Below the pieces are notes generated by a model. The model was not told where the DNA came from and did not search any database. It worked only from the letters and a program-made list of their open reading frames with translations. A stretch of 64,000 bases of DNA, from positions 1 to 64,000 of the forward strand of contig JABHBK010000024.1 in the NCBI GenBank assembly GCA_018673915.1, read 5' to 3'. How positions within the stretch are numbered: position 1 is the first letter of the stretch; each line of letters opens with the position of its first letter. This document shows positions 29,024 through 37,494 of this stretch, in pieces. Made by a program: the position numbers and the translations under genes. This stretch comes from Nitrospina sp. (GTDB lineage Bacteria; Nitrospinota; Nitrospinia; Nitrospinales; VA-1).

Positions 29024-29602
29024 AATTATCCGAGACTTCCCATATGAACATTAAATTTTAAAGGTACCCAACTTAATATCAGCAAGAAAGATACCGTAAA
29101 CCTAGAAAACGAAGACCCTTCAAATCGAATAGAGTGGCGAAGCTTGGTAACTAGTTGACTTAAAAATTTTTAACCTCTAATCCCATAAAAAAAAGAAGAT
29201 GTTTCTGAGTTTTGGGTGGCTATGGAGGGGTGAAAATTTGTAAAGATTGGTTTACGGGGAAGGTCATTCAATACAAAGATTATTGTCATACCATCCGGGA
29301 AGAAACTTAATTTTTCCTATTAACTTGTACTTTGAAAGCCTCGCCGAAGATCCATTTCAAATAATCAAGGGGTCATACCCCTTCGGGGCTCGATCCTTCG
29401 ACAAGCTCAGGATGACAGGTGATGGGAATATCACATGTCTCAGGATGACAAGGCAAAACCAAATCCCCCTAACCCCCTTCGCGGAAGGGGGAATCATTGA
29501 AACAACCCCTACCTGGATCGCCGCACTCCTTTTAGTCGTTCGCGATGACGGTCAGGGGAAGGGATAGTGCCTGTTGGCCCTACGCCTTGTTGTTCGCTGG
29601 CC
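29024..29602. other. 579-bp non-coding region with repeat elements
   Basis: No coding ORF is convincing. It holds: a copy of the dispersed repeat (listed separately), a perfect 8-bp GC hairpin CCCCCTTC-GCG-GAAGGGGG at 29473-29491, and a tail containing TGGATCGCCGC...GCGATGACG. Words such as CCTTCGACAAGCTCAGGATG recur in intergenic repeats of several phyla (established). The region seems to be a site of repeat accumulation. Confidence 0.65.
29376..29417 (+). repeat. Dispersed intergenic repeat, copy C, joined to a CTTCGACAAGCTCAGG element
   Basis: TACCCCTTCGGGGCTCGAT at 29376 matches the first half of copies A, B and D; the second half instead has ATCCTTCGACAAGCTCAGGAT, with ATCCT/AGGAT ends pairing. 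Confidence 0.6.
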
Positions 29603-30373
29603 CTACGCCGAGTAGAGCCAGTAGCGGTCGGATTTTTTTTCTACGGTAAGGGAGCACCCTAATGCGTGGGAGAGGGTTTTAGAGTTCAGCATTTCATCCT
29701 TCTTCCCTTGCGCTACTATTTTCCCGTCTTTCAGGAAAAGCACATGGGTGATGCAAGGCATGATTTCTTCTATCCGGTGCGTCACATAGATCATGCTGGT
29801 GCGTGATAGTTTTTCCAGCGTATTCAGGAAGCGTTCGCGGGTGGGAATATCCAATCCGGCGCAGGGTTCATCGAGAACCAGCAGTTTGGTACGGTGAACC
29901 AGTGCGCGCGCCAATAAAACTCTGCGGGCCTCCCCATAAGACATTTGCCGGAATGAGGTATTACCGAGGTACTCAATCCCTAAATGGGCCATGGCGGTGA
30001 GCGCGGATTCTTTTTGCTTCGGTGTGACTTGTTCGTGCAGCCCTATGGATGAGAAAAACCCTGAGGCCACCACCTCCCAACCGAGTGCGGGGCGGTCATA
30101 AGTGTTCTGGTATTCCGCCGATACGTAACCGAGCTTTTCACGGACTTCCAGCAGAGGAGCATGTTCCGATTTGCCAAACCAATGAACCTGACCTCCATAT
30201 ATCGGGATGAGTTCTCCGAAGATCAGTTTCATTAACGTGGTTTTTCCCGAACCGTTATTGCCCACCACAGCCCAGTTTTCACCTTCGTTAATGGTCCAGC
30301 TTAATGACTTGATGGCCAGGTTGCCGCCCACATAAACATCGGCATTTTTGATCTGGACCAGAAAACTCCCCAT
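29603..30373 (-). CDS. ABC-type ATPase, single domain (ModF-like)
   Basis: 256 residues. Walker A (VVGNNGSGKTTLMK), signature in the divergent form MSYGEARRVLLARAL, Walker B (KLLVLDEPCAGLD) and the H-loop His (YVTHRIEEI) are all visible. The SYGE signature and length resemble ModF/PhnL-type stand-alone ATPases; no permease or binding protein is next to it. It is followed upstream by a histidine phosphatase gene 13 bp away, probably one operon. Possible roles: molybdate-related or translation-factor-like ATPase; I cannot choose. Confidence 0.85.
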   Translation of the reverse strand: MGSFLVQIKNADVYVGGNLAIKSLSWTINEGENWAVVGNNGSGKTTLMKLIFGELIPIYGGQVHWFGKSEHAPLLEVREKLGYVSAEYQNTYDRPALGWEVVASGFFSSIGLHEQVTPKQKESALTAMAHLGIEYLGNTSFRQMSYGEARRVLLARALVHRTKLLVLDEPCAGLDIPTRERFLNTLEKLSRTSMIYVTHRIEEIMPCITHVLFLKDGKIVAQGKKDEMLNSKTLSHALGCSLTVEKKSDRYWLYSA

Positions 30374-30386
30374 TAAAGAGACCTCT

Positions 30387-31040
30387 TTATTGAATGGCTA
30401 TCTTTTTTTCTTCGGCAGGAGCGGATTTGTCGACCGCCCCACCCAGCAATTCTACCACCGGCTCATCACCATAGTGTTGGATGATATTGAGGGCCGCATA
30501 GTCTTGCTTCACCCTGAAAATTCTTTTTATAGGGATCTCAAGCAGATGGGAGAGAATGACCCGGTTTACTCCCCCGTGGCAGACCATGGCAATCTGTTCA
30601 TTGCTATGGCGTGCAATGATCTCTTCAAACTTGGGCACAACCCTTTCCTGCAATTGCTGAAACGTTTCCCCTCCATCCACCTGGAATTTTTCAATATTCT
30701 TCATGCGTTCTTCCAGTTGATCAGGGTATCTCTTTTCTACCTCGGCGACACTCAGGCCTTCCCAATCGCCAAAACAAAGCTCTCTCAATTCTGGATAAGC
30801 AACAGGTTCAAGCTGGTGCGGTTCTCCCAATAATTGTGCGCTGGTTCGGGTTCTTGTAAGGTCGCTGGAATAAATGGCTTTGAAAGGTTCATCCTTTAAG
30901 ACTTGAGCCCAATCCCTGAACTGGTTTTCTCCATTTTCAGAGAGCCCAATATCAAAGTGACCATTGAAGCACACTTCTTTTGAATTTGCGGTTTCGCCGT
31001 GACGGAACAGGTAGACCCGGCAGGAGGGTTTATCATTCAT
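30387..31040 (-). CDS. Histidine phosphatase family protein (CobC/phosphoglycerate mutase-like)
   Basis: 217 residues. Catalytic RHG motif Arg13-His14 (LFRHGETANS), conserved YSSDLTRTRTSAQ, ELCFGDWEGL and a second catalytic His in MVCHGGVNR. The GDWEGL form is frequent in alpha-ribazole phosphatases (CobC) and broad-specificity mutases. No cobalamin genes are nearby, so the substrate is open. Preceded by an antisense terminator for the small-gene cluster, so it has its own promoter. Confidence 0.85.
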   Translation of the reverse strand: MNDKPSCRVYLFRHGETANSKEVCFNGHFDIGLSENGENQFRDWAQVLKDEPFKAIYSSDLTRTRTSAQLLGEPHQLEPVAYPELRELCFGDWEGLSVAEVEKRYPDQLEERMKNIEKFQVDGGETFQQLQERVVPKFEEIIARHSNEQIAMVCHGGVNRVILSHLLEIPIKRIFRVKQDYAALNIIQHYGDEPVVELLGGAVDKSAPAEEKKIAIQ

Positions 31041-31082
31041 GATTTGAGTTTAGTGGAAGCTATTTAAGAGAGGGTAAAACAG

Positions 31083-31119
31083 GAAAAAAAAAATGGCAAG
31101 CCCGCAGGGCTTGCCATTT
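31083..31119 (-). terminator. Rho-independent terminator of the small membrane protein transcript
   Basis: Minus-strand hairpin AAATGGCAAGCCC-TGC-GGGCTTGCCATTT (13-bp perfect stem at 31091-31119) followed by a run of T. It lies 21 bp after the stop of the 31140-31325 gene. Confidence 0.93.
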
Positions 31120-31139
31120 CTTAATTCGATAAACCAGAC

Positions 31140-31325
31140 TTAGTGACCTGAACCGCCGCCACTGCCTGAACTCCAAAGATAGAAGAAATCCAGTCCTTGA
31201 ACTTTCATCAGACCAATATTGATCAGAAAGTAATAGCCCGCCATACAAACCAAGGCAATGATGAACCAGATAATGGATTTTGGAGTGATAAACTTTTTTT
31301 GTTCGTCAGCCGCAAAGTCATTCAT
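31140..31325 (-). CDS. Small one- or two-TM membrane protein (61 aa), unknown
   Basis: ATG 31325 with AAGGAAAT upstream. Charged N-terminus (NDFAADEQKK), hydrophobic segment about 16-38 (IIWFIIALVCMAGYYFLIN), a second short hydrophobic stretch, and a Gly/Ser tail ending SSGSGGGSGH. Shape recalls accessory subunits of respiratory complexes. It ends in a strong terminator, showing that this is a real transcription unit. No family recognised. Confidence 0.65.
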   Translation of the reverse strand: MNDFAADEQKKFITPKSIIWFIIALVCMAGYYFLINIGLMKVQGLDFFYLWSSGSGGGSGH

Positions 31326-31378
31326 ATTTCCTTAAACTCCCACATAAAAAATTAATGATTGGCTCTCTTCCCAATCGA

Positions 31379-31483
31379 TTACCGCCAAACGGACGCAAAC
31401 CAATAGAAAAACCACAAAGAGAAAATAACGGTTCCGACATAAATCAGGGGCCCTGCCTTTTCCTTAATCTTTTCTAAATCCAT
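31379..31483 (-). CDS. Very small single-TM membrane protein (34 aa), unknown
   Basis: 34 codons, MDLEKIKEKAGPLIYVGTVI... ending WFASVWR. CCGGAG lies 6 nt before ATG 31483, good support for such a short ORF. A charged N-terminus is followed by one transmembrane helix rich in aromatic residues. 53 bp upstream of the 31140-31325 gene, probably one operon. Confidence 0.6.
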   Translation of the reverse strand: MDLEKIKEKAGPLIYVGTVIFSLWFFYWFASVWR

Positions 31484-31532
31484 TGTCTGCTCCGGAAAAA
31501 TTAAATTAATTCTATATTCAAAAAGTTTATTC

Positions 31533-31560
31533 TTGACAGTTTCAAAATCTGGATGATAGT
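31533..31560 (+). promoter_or_regulatory. Putative sigma70-type promoter for the 31611 small gene
   Basis: TTGACA (31533-31538, perfect -35) and GATAGT (31555-31560, four of six) are spaced 16 bp. Transcription would begin near 31567, leaving a roughly 45-nt leader before ATG 31611. Confidence 0.55.
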
Positions 31561-31610
31561 GTATATCTCTTTTATTTCAAAGAAAAAAATACACTTTTTG
31601 AGGATTTTTT

Positions 31611-31718
31611 ATGGCCAGCAAAGACGGAAAAATTTTTGACACCATCGTTTACATTGGCCTTGGGGTCAATGGACTGACCGCCTTATACCTCCTACTCATG
31701 TACTTTGAGGTCATCTAA
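31611..31718 (+). CDS. Very small single-TM membrane protein (35 aa), unknown
   Basis: 35 codons, MASKDGKIFDTIVYIGLGVN... ending YFEVI. GAGG lies 7 nt upstream of ATG and a perfect TTGACA -35 lies 73 nt upstream. One transmembrane helix (about 10-32) after a short polar N-terminus. It faces the opposite way to the 31379-31483 gene, sharing a 127-bp intergenic region. Its size and form resemble CcoQ-like or other minor subunits of respiratory complexes, but this is only a resemblance. A weak AGGGGT/ACCCCT hairpin at 31748-31771 may end the transcript. Confidence 0.6.
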   Translation: MASKDGKIFDTIVYIGLGVNGLTALYLLLMYFEVI

Positions 31719-31835
31719 TAATTCCGCAAAATTTAGCAGGTAAATCAAGGGGTGTCAAGGCTAAAACCCCTATATTTTAAAGATTTCCCCCGTTTCAGCT
31801 ATCTTTCCTCCCCCAGTCGTTTCCCTTTGCCAGAT

Positions 31836-32561
31836 TTAACCCATAACTAAAGATTTTGTCGGGTAGAAGACATAGAGCATGAGGTAGGTTGCAGTGCTGG
31901 TCACCAGGATCAGGGCGTAAATTACCATGGTCGTGCGCCCCAGGACCCGATGGCGTTTTGCCCCATCTGGAAGCATTTTTTCGATCAATTTCTCTAAACT
32001 CGCCACTAAAGCGACGGTCGCAAAAATCAACGCATACGCCACGCTGGCTCCAAATGGGTTTTCACGGAACACTAAAAGCAGAATCTGGACAAATGCCCAA
32101 CAGCCTAAAATCGTCAACATTACGATTTTGAATCTTCTAGGACTGACCTTTAACTCTCCTGTTCTCAGGTGATAGTCTCCCCCCACTTTTTCGCTGGCTC
32201 GGAATCCTTGCGAGAGCATATAAAAGGCAAGAATCATCCCGAAAACAACCAAGCTGAGATGGGTGGTCAATACCGGAACAAAAACATTATCGTAAACATC
32301 GTCCGGGCCGCCAAAACCTTCACGACCTTCAAAGGAAAGCACGCCTAACTGCCGAGCGTAATAGTAAGCACAGAAATAAACGATCATCGCGACCATGGAA
32401 ACCAGAATCAAATTATGATGCCGGGTTCCCTGGGCTTTTTTAGCCATTCCCCAGGATACGAGAAAAAGGACGGTAAAAACGAGTGCCAGCAGGTAGCTGA
32501 CATCTGCCCCTATCGTTCCCGATGAGGCCAGGAAACCAGGTTCTGCGAGAAGAGTTTTCAT
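31836..32561 (-). CDS. DUF420-family membrane protein
   Basis: 241 residues with seven or so predicted membrane segments (about 20-38, 52-72, 95-120, 148-168, 178-196, 212-235). Conserved His residues in the membrane part (RHHNLILVS, LTTHLSLVV, and KRHRVLGRTTMVIYALI) fit the DUF420 pattern; DUF420 proteins are commonly found with haem-copper oxidase or cytochrome genes and are thought to bind haem or help oxidase assembly. Small membrane proteins flank it on both sides (61 bp after the 32622-32801 gene). Confidence 0.8.
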   Translation of the reverse strand: MKTLLAEPGFLASSGTIGADVSYLLALVFTVLFLVSWGMAKKAQGTRHHNLILVSMVAMIVYFCAYYYARQLGVLSFEGREGFGGPDDVYDNVFVPVLTTHLSLVVFGMILAFYMLSQGFRASEKVGGDYHLRTGELKVSPRRFKIVMLTILGCWAFVQILLLVFRENPFGASVAYALIFATVALVASLEKLIEKMLPDGAKRHRVLGRTTMVIYALILVTSTATYLMLYVFYPTKSLVMG

Positions 32562-32621
32562 CGGTAATCTTTATTACTTAAGGGAAGGAAAAACTATTCA
32601 GTCAAACAGGGAAAGTACGAA

Positions 32622-32801
32622 TTACTTTCCCTCCTTGCCCATCAACCACGTACCGCCATAAAACTCGGAAGCCCCTACCAACGACCAGACCAATAAAGGT
32701 TCCATACTCATCTGGGTAAAGAACATAAACACCACAGCCGAGATGGTGGCCAAGCCTATTACCTGCAATGTCCGGCCAATATAATACGTTATGGAACCCA
32801 A
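32622..32801 (-). CDS. Small two-TM membrane protein (59 aa), unknown
   Basis: 59 codons from TTG 32801, with GAAAGG 10 nt upstream, inside the end of the preceding gene's stop region (7-bp gap). Sequence TYYIGRTLQVIGLATISAVV then PLLVWSLVGASEFYGGTWL: two hydrophobic helices separated by a short loop, basic C-terminus. Between a 194-residue unknown and DUF420 and evenly spaced with both, so it looks like part of their operon. The only start candidates are TTG, so confidence is moderate. Confidence 0.6.
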   Translation of the reverse strand: MGSITYYIGRTLQVIGLATISAVVFMFFTQMSMEPLLVWSLVGASEFYGGTWLMGKEGK

Positions 32802-32807
32802 AAGAAT

Positions 32808-33392
32808 TTAGCCTTTCAGAGAGGCTTTTATCTGTTTATTAGCATCCATTAATTTGATCAGGCTATCTCTTCCAAACTGATGCATGGAGTCGCGTACGTT
32901 CGCCAACACAATACTTCCCGCCTTTGTGAAAGCACTGGGGGAATCTGTTATGGAAGAATCGGCTTTGCCACTCATAACTTTTTCATGCTGTTTTTCCACT
33001 TCTTTATTATTAAACAAATCATCCAGGGGACATTGGTATTGAAGCTTTACATAATCCCTTTTCTTTTCGGTATCTTTTCTTGAGTCCCAGACTATATTTT
33101 CCATTTCAACCGACACAGGTTTATTTTTTCCTTTCTCCAGAACTTTTTTGATTTGCTGGAAATAGGATTGCATCTCCTTTGGGGTTTTGATTTCATCTTC
33201 CGGGATTTTTGAACTGATCTCAAATTCTATAGCGTTATCCTTCAGGACAGGACGGCTGATTTCGTAGGTAACATTATCATCGTTAAATCTACGTCCTTTT
33301 TTTGCAGAATATTTTGACTGCATTTCTTCAACCAATGCGGAAAGTCCTTCAGTTGCATATTGATTGAACAATAAACCTTTTAAAGTCGGCAT
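32808..33392 (-). CDS. Hypothetical soluble protein (194 aa)
   Basis: No signal peptide or membrane segment. Highly charged, Lys/Glu-rich with predicted helices at both ends and a beta-containing middle (VTYEISRPVLKDNAIEFEISSKI, VSVEMENIVWDS). I do not recognise a family. First gene of a probable operon with the 59-residue membrane protein and DUF420. Confidence 0.6.
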   Translation of the reverse strand: MPTLKGLLFNQYATEGLSALVEEMQSKYSAKKGRRFNDDNVTYEISRPVLKDNAIEFEISSKIPEDEIKTPKEMQSYFQQIKKVLEKGKNKPVSVEMENIVWDSRKDTEKKRDYVKLQYQCPLDDLFNNKEVEKQHEKVMSGKADSSITDSPSAFTKAGSIVLANVRDSMHQFGRDSLIKLMDANKQIKASLKG

Positions 33393-33574
33393 ACATTTTT
33401 CTCCAAATCCAAATTATGATCAAAATTAATTACGGCTACAGATATCTCCTACTTTCATAGAATTGAGAGCTGAAGCTTGTTTTTATCAGAAAAGAGCGGT
33501 CTTGGGAACCTAAACAATTTATTTTCTAGATATCAAAATGAGGTCGCAGGCTCCAGTGGGGGCGAAGATGCTTC

Positions 33575-34333
33575 CTACGAAGTTGTACTAATTCCACCTG
33601 TTCTCAAAAAGCTATTGGACCCTGTGTCTTGATACACATAGCGCATTTTTATACACCCTGCTTCCTTGTTAGCGCAATAGAAGCTCAAAAACTGGAACTT
33701 GGCAAATTTGCCGTCTGCTGTCCGTACCGCATAAATATTCTTCTTGGCGGTAAGCTTATGGGTCAGATAATTATAATTGTACCATTTTACCATGACAGGG
33801 TTTTCCACTTCGGTTTTTGCGGCAATATCCTGGATATAATCATCCATAGGAACTTCTTCCACCTCGTCAAATTCTACAACACCCAAGTTGATGAGGCCCG
33901 CTTTCCCCAATTTGCTGGAAGCACCGCCGTTAGATATCACTTTACCCCTTCTAAAGGCCAGATCCCATTCCAGAGATGAGGAGTCCAGAATGCGGACGGG
34001 TTTACCGCTGGAAAAGTCAAAATACACAAATTCTTTCTCTGAAGAAGCGTTTATCGTGGTTACCAGGGTTGACATTAAGTTGGCAGGTGACTTGAGTGCA
34101 GGCTTAGCTTGTTCACTCGATTTTTCGGCTATTTGCCCTTCTTCTGGAAGGTTAACACTGGGAGAATTGAGAAAATTGTCCAAATCCACCAGTTTTCCCG
34201 GCAACCAGAAAATACCCACTAAAAGCAACGAAACGCAAAGGTTGAGCAAAAAGAGATTGCGCCAAAGCTTCCTCTTTTTCTCCCTTTGCGGGCCCGGTTC
34301 CGGATAAGCAGCTCCATTAAAAGGTTCACTCAT
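33575..34333 (-). CDS. Membrane-anchored HmuY-like protein
   Basis: 252 residues. A basic N-terminus and a transmembrane segment at about 27-44 anchor a periplasmic part. Residues about 105-245 resemble HmuY: YFDFSSGKPVRI, SSLEWDLAFRRGKVISNGGASS, WYNYNYLTHKL, YAVRTADGKFAKFQFLSFY. HmuY of Bacteroidota binds haem via two His residues; here those positions are not obvious, so haem binding is doubtful. Cys pair in FYCANKEAGCIKM may form a disulfide. 30 bp after the CsgG-like gene, probable operon. Confidence 0.55.
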   Translation of the reverse strand: MSEPFNGAAYPEPGPQREKKRKLWRNLFLLNLCVSLLLVGIFWLPGKLVDLDNFLNSPSVNLPEEGQIAEKSSEQAKPALKSPANLMSTLVTTINASSEKEFVYFDFSSGKPVRILDSSSLEWDLAFRRGKVISNGGASSKLGKAGLINLGVVEFDEVEEVPMDDYIQDIAAKTEVENPVMVKWYNYNYLTHKLTAKKNIYAVRTADGKFAKFQFLSFYCANKEAGCIKMRYVYQDTGSNSFLRTGGISTTS

Positions 34334-34363
34334 AATTTAAGACATTTATTAATGATTTTAGGA

Positions 34364-35218
34364 TCAATCCCGGTTTCTGAATTCTTTTAATACATGTTTC
34401 ATGGCAGAGCGGGTGAAGTCCTTTTTATTCATCCAGCGACCTTTATGGTCGTTAAAATGCTGAATACCCGGTCTTTGACGCCCAACAAAACGAGCCCCCC
34501 AAATCACTTCCTGAGTCTTGGGGTCCATTAAAAAAGCCGTAAATTCCAGGCCACTGGAAATACTTTTCTGAATTTTTCCATACCGGTCTACGTATCTATC
34601 CGTAAACTTTGTCACAGCTCCAATCATAACAGCGTCAACCTTATCACCGGTAACCACCAGCGTTTCGCCTCCGCTATCTTGGTTCGCTGAGTCTTGATCT
34701 GGCATTGAACCGGGAGATTTAACAATTTTAAACCGCACATCATCCATCAATTGCGGAGGGATAATATTGGAATAGTTTTTGTTGGTTCTCAATTCCTGGT
34801 AAGCCTGCCTCGATACAATGTCACCGGCAGACTTATCTTCAAAAGGTGCGAAAGTCTTGTTTTCAAAGCCTAAAACCCCGATTCGTTGAAGATGTTTAAA
34901 CCGATCGGCGTTGAACACCTTGCTTTGCACCTGATTTACGGGTTCGATTCTTAATAACTGAATATAAATATCGCGCTTGACATGAGTCGGCAACGGGTGC
35001 GGCTCGTTGATTCCATCTGTCAAGTTAGGAAACAGGTCCTGGTTCAATGGAGGTGTCCCCTCCCATTTAGGAAATACCCCGGGGTGGTTTCCCGCCTGAT
35101 TCCTGTCAAACTTATCCTCTACAGGAACCGATAATGCTGAAACCGGGAATAAAGTCCCCAATATCACCAAAACGGTCAATATCCGAATTTGAACCATCAT
35201 TTTTTTTAGCAAGGTCAA
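34364..35218 (-). CDS. Exported CsgG-like protein
   Basis: 284 residues. The start is taken as TTG 35218, 4 nt after a GGAG; ATG 35200 is an alternative. A signal peptide precedes residue about 31 (ALSVPVED). Residues about 108-275 (IGVLGFENKTFAPFEDKSAGDIVSRQAYQEL, VDAVMIGAVTKFTDRYV, VIWGARFVG) have the pattern of CsgG/TolB-N-like domains of envelope assembly proteins. No lipobox Cys, unlike CsgG. Part of an operon with the HmuY-like gene; both suggest envelope function, though none is certain. Confidence 0.55.
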   Translation of the reverse strand: MTLLKKMMVQIRILTVLVILGTLFPVSALSVPVEDKFDRNQAGNHPGVFPKWEGTPPLNQDLFPNLTDGINEPHPLPTHVKRDIYIQLLRIEPVNQVQSKVFNADRFKHLQRIGVLGFENKTFAPFEDKSAGDIVSRQAYQELRTNKNYSNIIPPQLMDDVRFKIVKSPGSMPDQDSANQDSGGETLVVTGDKVDAVMIGAVTKFTDRYVDRYGKIQKSISSGLEFTAFLMDPKTQEVIWGARFVGRQRPGIQHFNDHKGRWMNKKDFTRSAMKHVLKEFRNRD

Positions 35219-35529
35219 AAATCTCCAAAATCAGATTAGAATCTGAGGATAACCCATCGTTATTATAATTATATAGTACCAAAGCTACGAATAAAATAGC
35301 AATTCACGAATAAAAACAATAATCTAACAATTCCTCAACCGGTCACCAGCCGTGGGGACCCATGGACATTGTATCCTCCCAAAACTTTTATCCTTATTGG
35401 GCATAAAAGTTAACGAAGGGGTACATCACTTTCTACCCCCTGCGGGGCACGAACTTTAAGAACAAATATCACGTCTAGTGGGCTGATTAAATACCTCTTT
35501 ACTCGCTGGACCTCAGGGTTACACCGATT
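35219..35529. other. Divergent intergenic region with repeat and hairpin
   Basis: 311 bp between the CsgG-like gene (minus) and the HdrD-like gene (plus). It holds an AACTTTTA/TAAAAGTT hairpin at 35383-35411 and copy D of the dispersed repeat. Both flanking promoters must lie here, but no clear box pair stands out. Confidence 0.6.
35434..35475 (+). repeat. Dispersed intergenic repeat, copy D
   Basis: TACCCCCTGCGGGGCACGAAC and then AACTTTAAG...ATCACGTC matches copies A and B through their full length. Confidence 0.65.
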
Positions 35530-37494
35530 ATGGATCAACATATCAACCATGCTTTTGAATGGACCCCCCCTCATCTTCAGCCCAGGGTCCTTATTTTTCT
35601 CATATTTATAGCATTGATTTTCTTTGCTTTGCGCGCCTGGCCCAAGCTGAGTCTTTTGCTAAAAGCTGAGAAGGATAACCGTATTGACCAACCCGTAAGA
35701 AGAATTTTTACCACCCTGCGGATCGCATTTGCACAAACCAAGCTCCTTCAAGAACCTAAATCTGGCTGGATGCATGCTCTGATATTCTGGGGGTTCCTGA
35801 TCCTCCTTATTCGTGCGGGCGAATTTTTTATTGTCGGATTGTTCCCCAATATTAATTCTCACTTTTCTGCCACCGCCCCATTTATCCTGCCTTATTTTTG
35901 GATCAAGGATGGTGCGATCTTTATAGTCACTCTAGGAGTTCTTTATGCTCTTTACCGCAGATTAGTGATTAAACCCGACCGGCTCACGCTATCCGGCGAG
36001 GGTTTATTAATTCTCGGCCTGATACTCGTTATTATGGTAAGTGATGTTTTTTTCGATGCGGCCTTTCTGGCTCTCCATTCAGGTATGGAAGGATCGGGTC
36101 CCCTTTCAACACTTTTGGTTCCTCTGGTCACCCTATTGAACAAAGAATTGATCGGGCACCTTCACAGCCTCTCTTACTGGGCTCATGTGTGCGCCATTCT
36201 TTTTTTTCTGACGCTCCTGCCGCGTAGCAAACACTTTCATATACTGACATCCATCCCGAATGTTTTCTTCTCTAACTTGAACCCCGGAAGCAGTCTGCAC
36301 CGGATCGACTTTGAAAACGAAGAAACTTTTGGCATTACAAAAATTGAAAATTTCACTTGGAAACAAATGCTGGATCTGCATACCTGCACCCAGTGCGGTC
36401 GGTGCGACCGTGTCTGCCCAGCGCTAGCGACCGGCAAACCTCTTTCGCCGCAACAACTCACGGTTGATTTGAGAAACCATCTTAATGAGCCTTCCGATAT
36501 CGCTCTTCTAGGTGGTGTGATTGAGGACGAAACGCTCTGGGCCTGTACCACTTGTGGAGCCTGCGAATCCGCCTGCCCCGTGATGATCGAATACGTTGAT
36601 AAAGTGATCGATCTCCGGCGCGGATTGGTACTGAGTGAAGACCGCTACCCGAAAGAGTTTGAACCTGCTTTCAAATCGCTGGAAACCCAGTCCAATCCCT
36701 GGGGGTTCCCCAAAAATTCACGATCAGACTGGGCCACGAAAGATTTGGATGTACCCATCTGGGATAAGGCCAACCCCACCGAATATTTGTATTTTGTCGG
36801 GTGTAACGGGTCTTACGATACGCGCGGCAAAAAAATTTCTATAGCAGTGGTAGAGGCTCTGAAGCAGGCCGGGGTCAGTTTCTCCATACTCGGAAATGAT
36901 GAAGGTTGTACGGGTGACCCGGCGCGGAGGGCAGGGAACGAATACCTGTTCGACATGTTAGCCAACAAAAATGTAGAAACCTTTCAGCAAAAAGGCGTGC
37001 AGAAAGTCATCACCCACTGCCCACATTGCCTCAACTCTCTGAAAAACGAATATCCCGAATTTGGTGCCCATCTGGAAGTGATCCACCATTCTGAAATACT
37101 GGAAATGTTGATCGCAGATGGGAAAATATCACTTGGAGATAAAACCGATGCCAATGTTGTGGTGCACGACTCCTGCTATCTGGGTCGACATAACGGGGTC
37201 TACGATGCCCCTCGCAAAGTATTGGAAGCGCAGAATGTTCATGAAGTGGAACAAAGCCGGGAAAAGGGAACCTGTTGCGGAGCCGGAGGAGCTCGGTTCC
37301 TACTTGAAGAAAATACCGGCGCACGCATGAGCCACCACCGACTTGATGAATTGATGGTCACCAACCCCGATACCATCGCCGTATCCTGCCCCTATTGCGT
37401 GCTCATGCTGGAAGATGCGGTGAAAGCCAAAGGCCTCAAAGTAGAGGTCAAGGACATTGGAGAAATGATAGGAAAGGAAAGAAAAGTTAATTAA
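35530..37494 (+). CDS. Hdr/GlpC-like Fe-S membrane protein (heterodisulfide-reductase-like)
   Basis: 654 residues. The N-terminal 250 residues form about six transmembrane helices with a nitrate-reductase-gamma-like pattern (GWMHALIFWGF, HLHSLSYWAHV), likely binding haem b. Two 4Fe-4S motifs follow (CTQCGRCDRVCP and CTTCGACESACP). The C-terminal part has CCG-type repeats: YFVGCNGSYDTRGKK with NDEGCTGDPARRAG, and VVHDSCYLGRHNGVY with GTCCGAGGARF. This architecture transfers electrons between the quinone pool and a cytoplasmic or membrane-side acceptor; FAD/ETF or thiol partners are usual but not adjacent here. Ends overlapping the convergent ICMT-like gene by 4 bp. Confidence 0.9.
   Translation: MDQHINHAFEWTPPHLQPRVLIFLIFIALIFFALRAWPKLSLLLKAEKDNRIDQPVRRIFTTLRIAFAQTKLLQEPKSGWMHALIFWGFLILLIRAGEFFIVGLFPNINSHFSATAPFILPYFWIKDGAIFIVTLGVLYALYRRLVIKPDRLTLSGEGLLILGLILVIMVSDVFFDAAFLALHSGMEGSGPLSTLLVPLVTLLNKELIGHLHSLSYWAHVCAILFFLTLLPRSKHFHILTSIPNVFFSNLNPGSSLHRIDFENEETFGITKIENFTWKQMLDLHTCTQCGRCDRVCPALATGKPLSPQQLTVDLRNHLNEPSDIALLGGVIEDETLWACTTCGACESACPVMIEYVDKVIDLRRGLVLSEDRYPKEFEPAFKSLETQSNPWGFPKNSRSDWATKDLDVPIWDKANPTEYLYFVGCNGSYDTRGKKISIAVVEALKQAGVSFSILGNDEGCTGDPARRAGNEYLFDMLANKNVETFQQKGVQKVITHCPHCLNSLKNEYPEFGAHLEVIHHSEILEMLIADGKISLGDKTDANVVVHDSCYLGRHNGVYDAPRKVLEAQNVHEVEQSREKGTCCGAGGARFLLEENTGARMSHHRLDELMVTNPDTIAVSCPYCVLMLEDAVKAKGLKVEVKDIGEMIGKERKVN

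Noticed and set aside
26221-29602. Short repeats between genes, considered as CRISPR or direct-repeat arrays
   Set aside because: The spacing is irregular, copies are few and palindromic, and no cas genes are nearby; better explained as dispersed repeats.
29024-29602. tRNA or small RNA gene in the long intergenic region
   Set aside because: No T-arm or cloverleaf pattern seen; the sequence is accounted for by repeats and hairpins.
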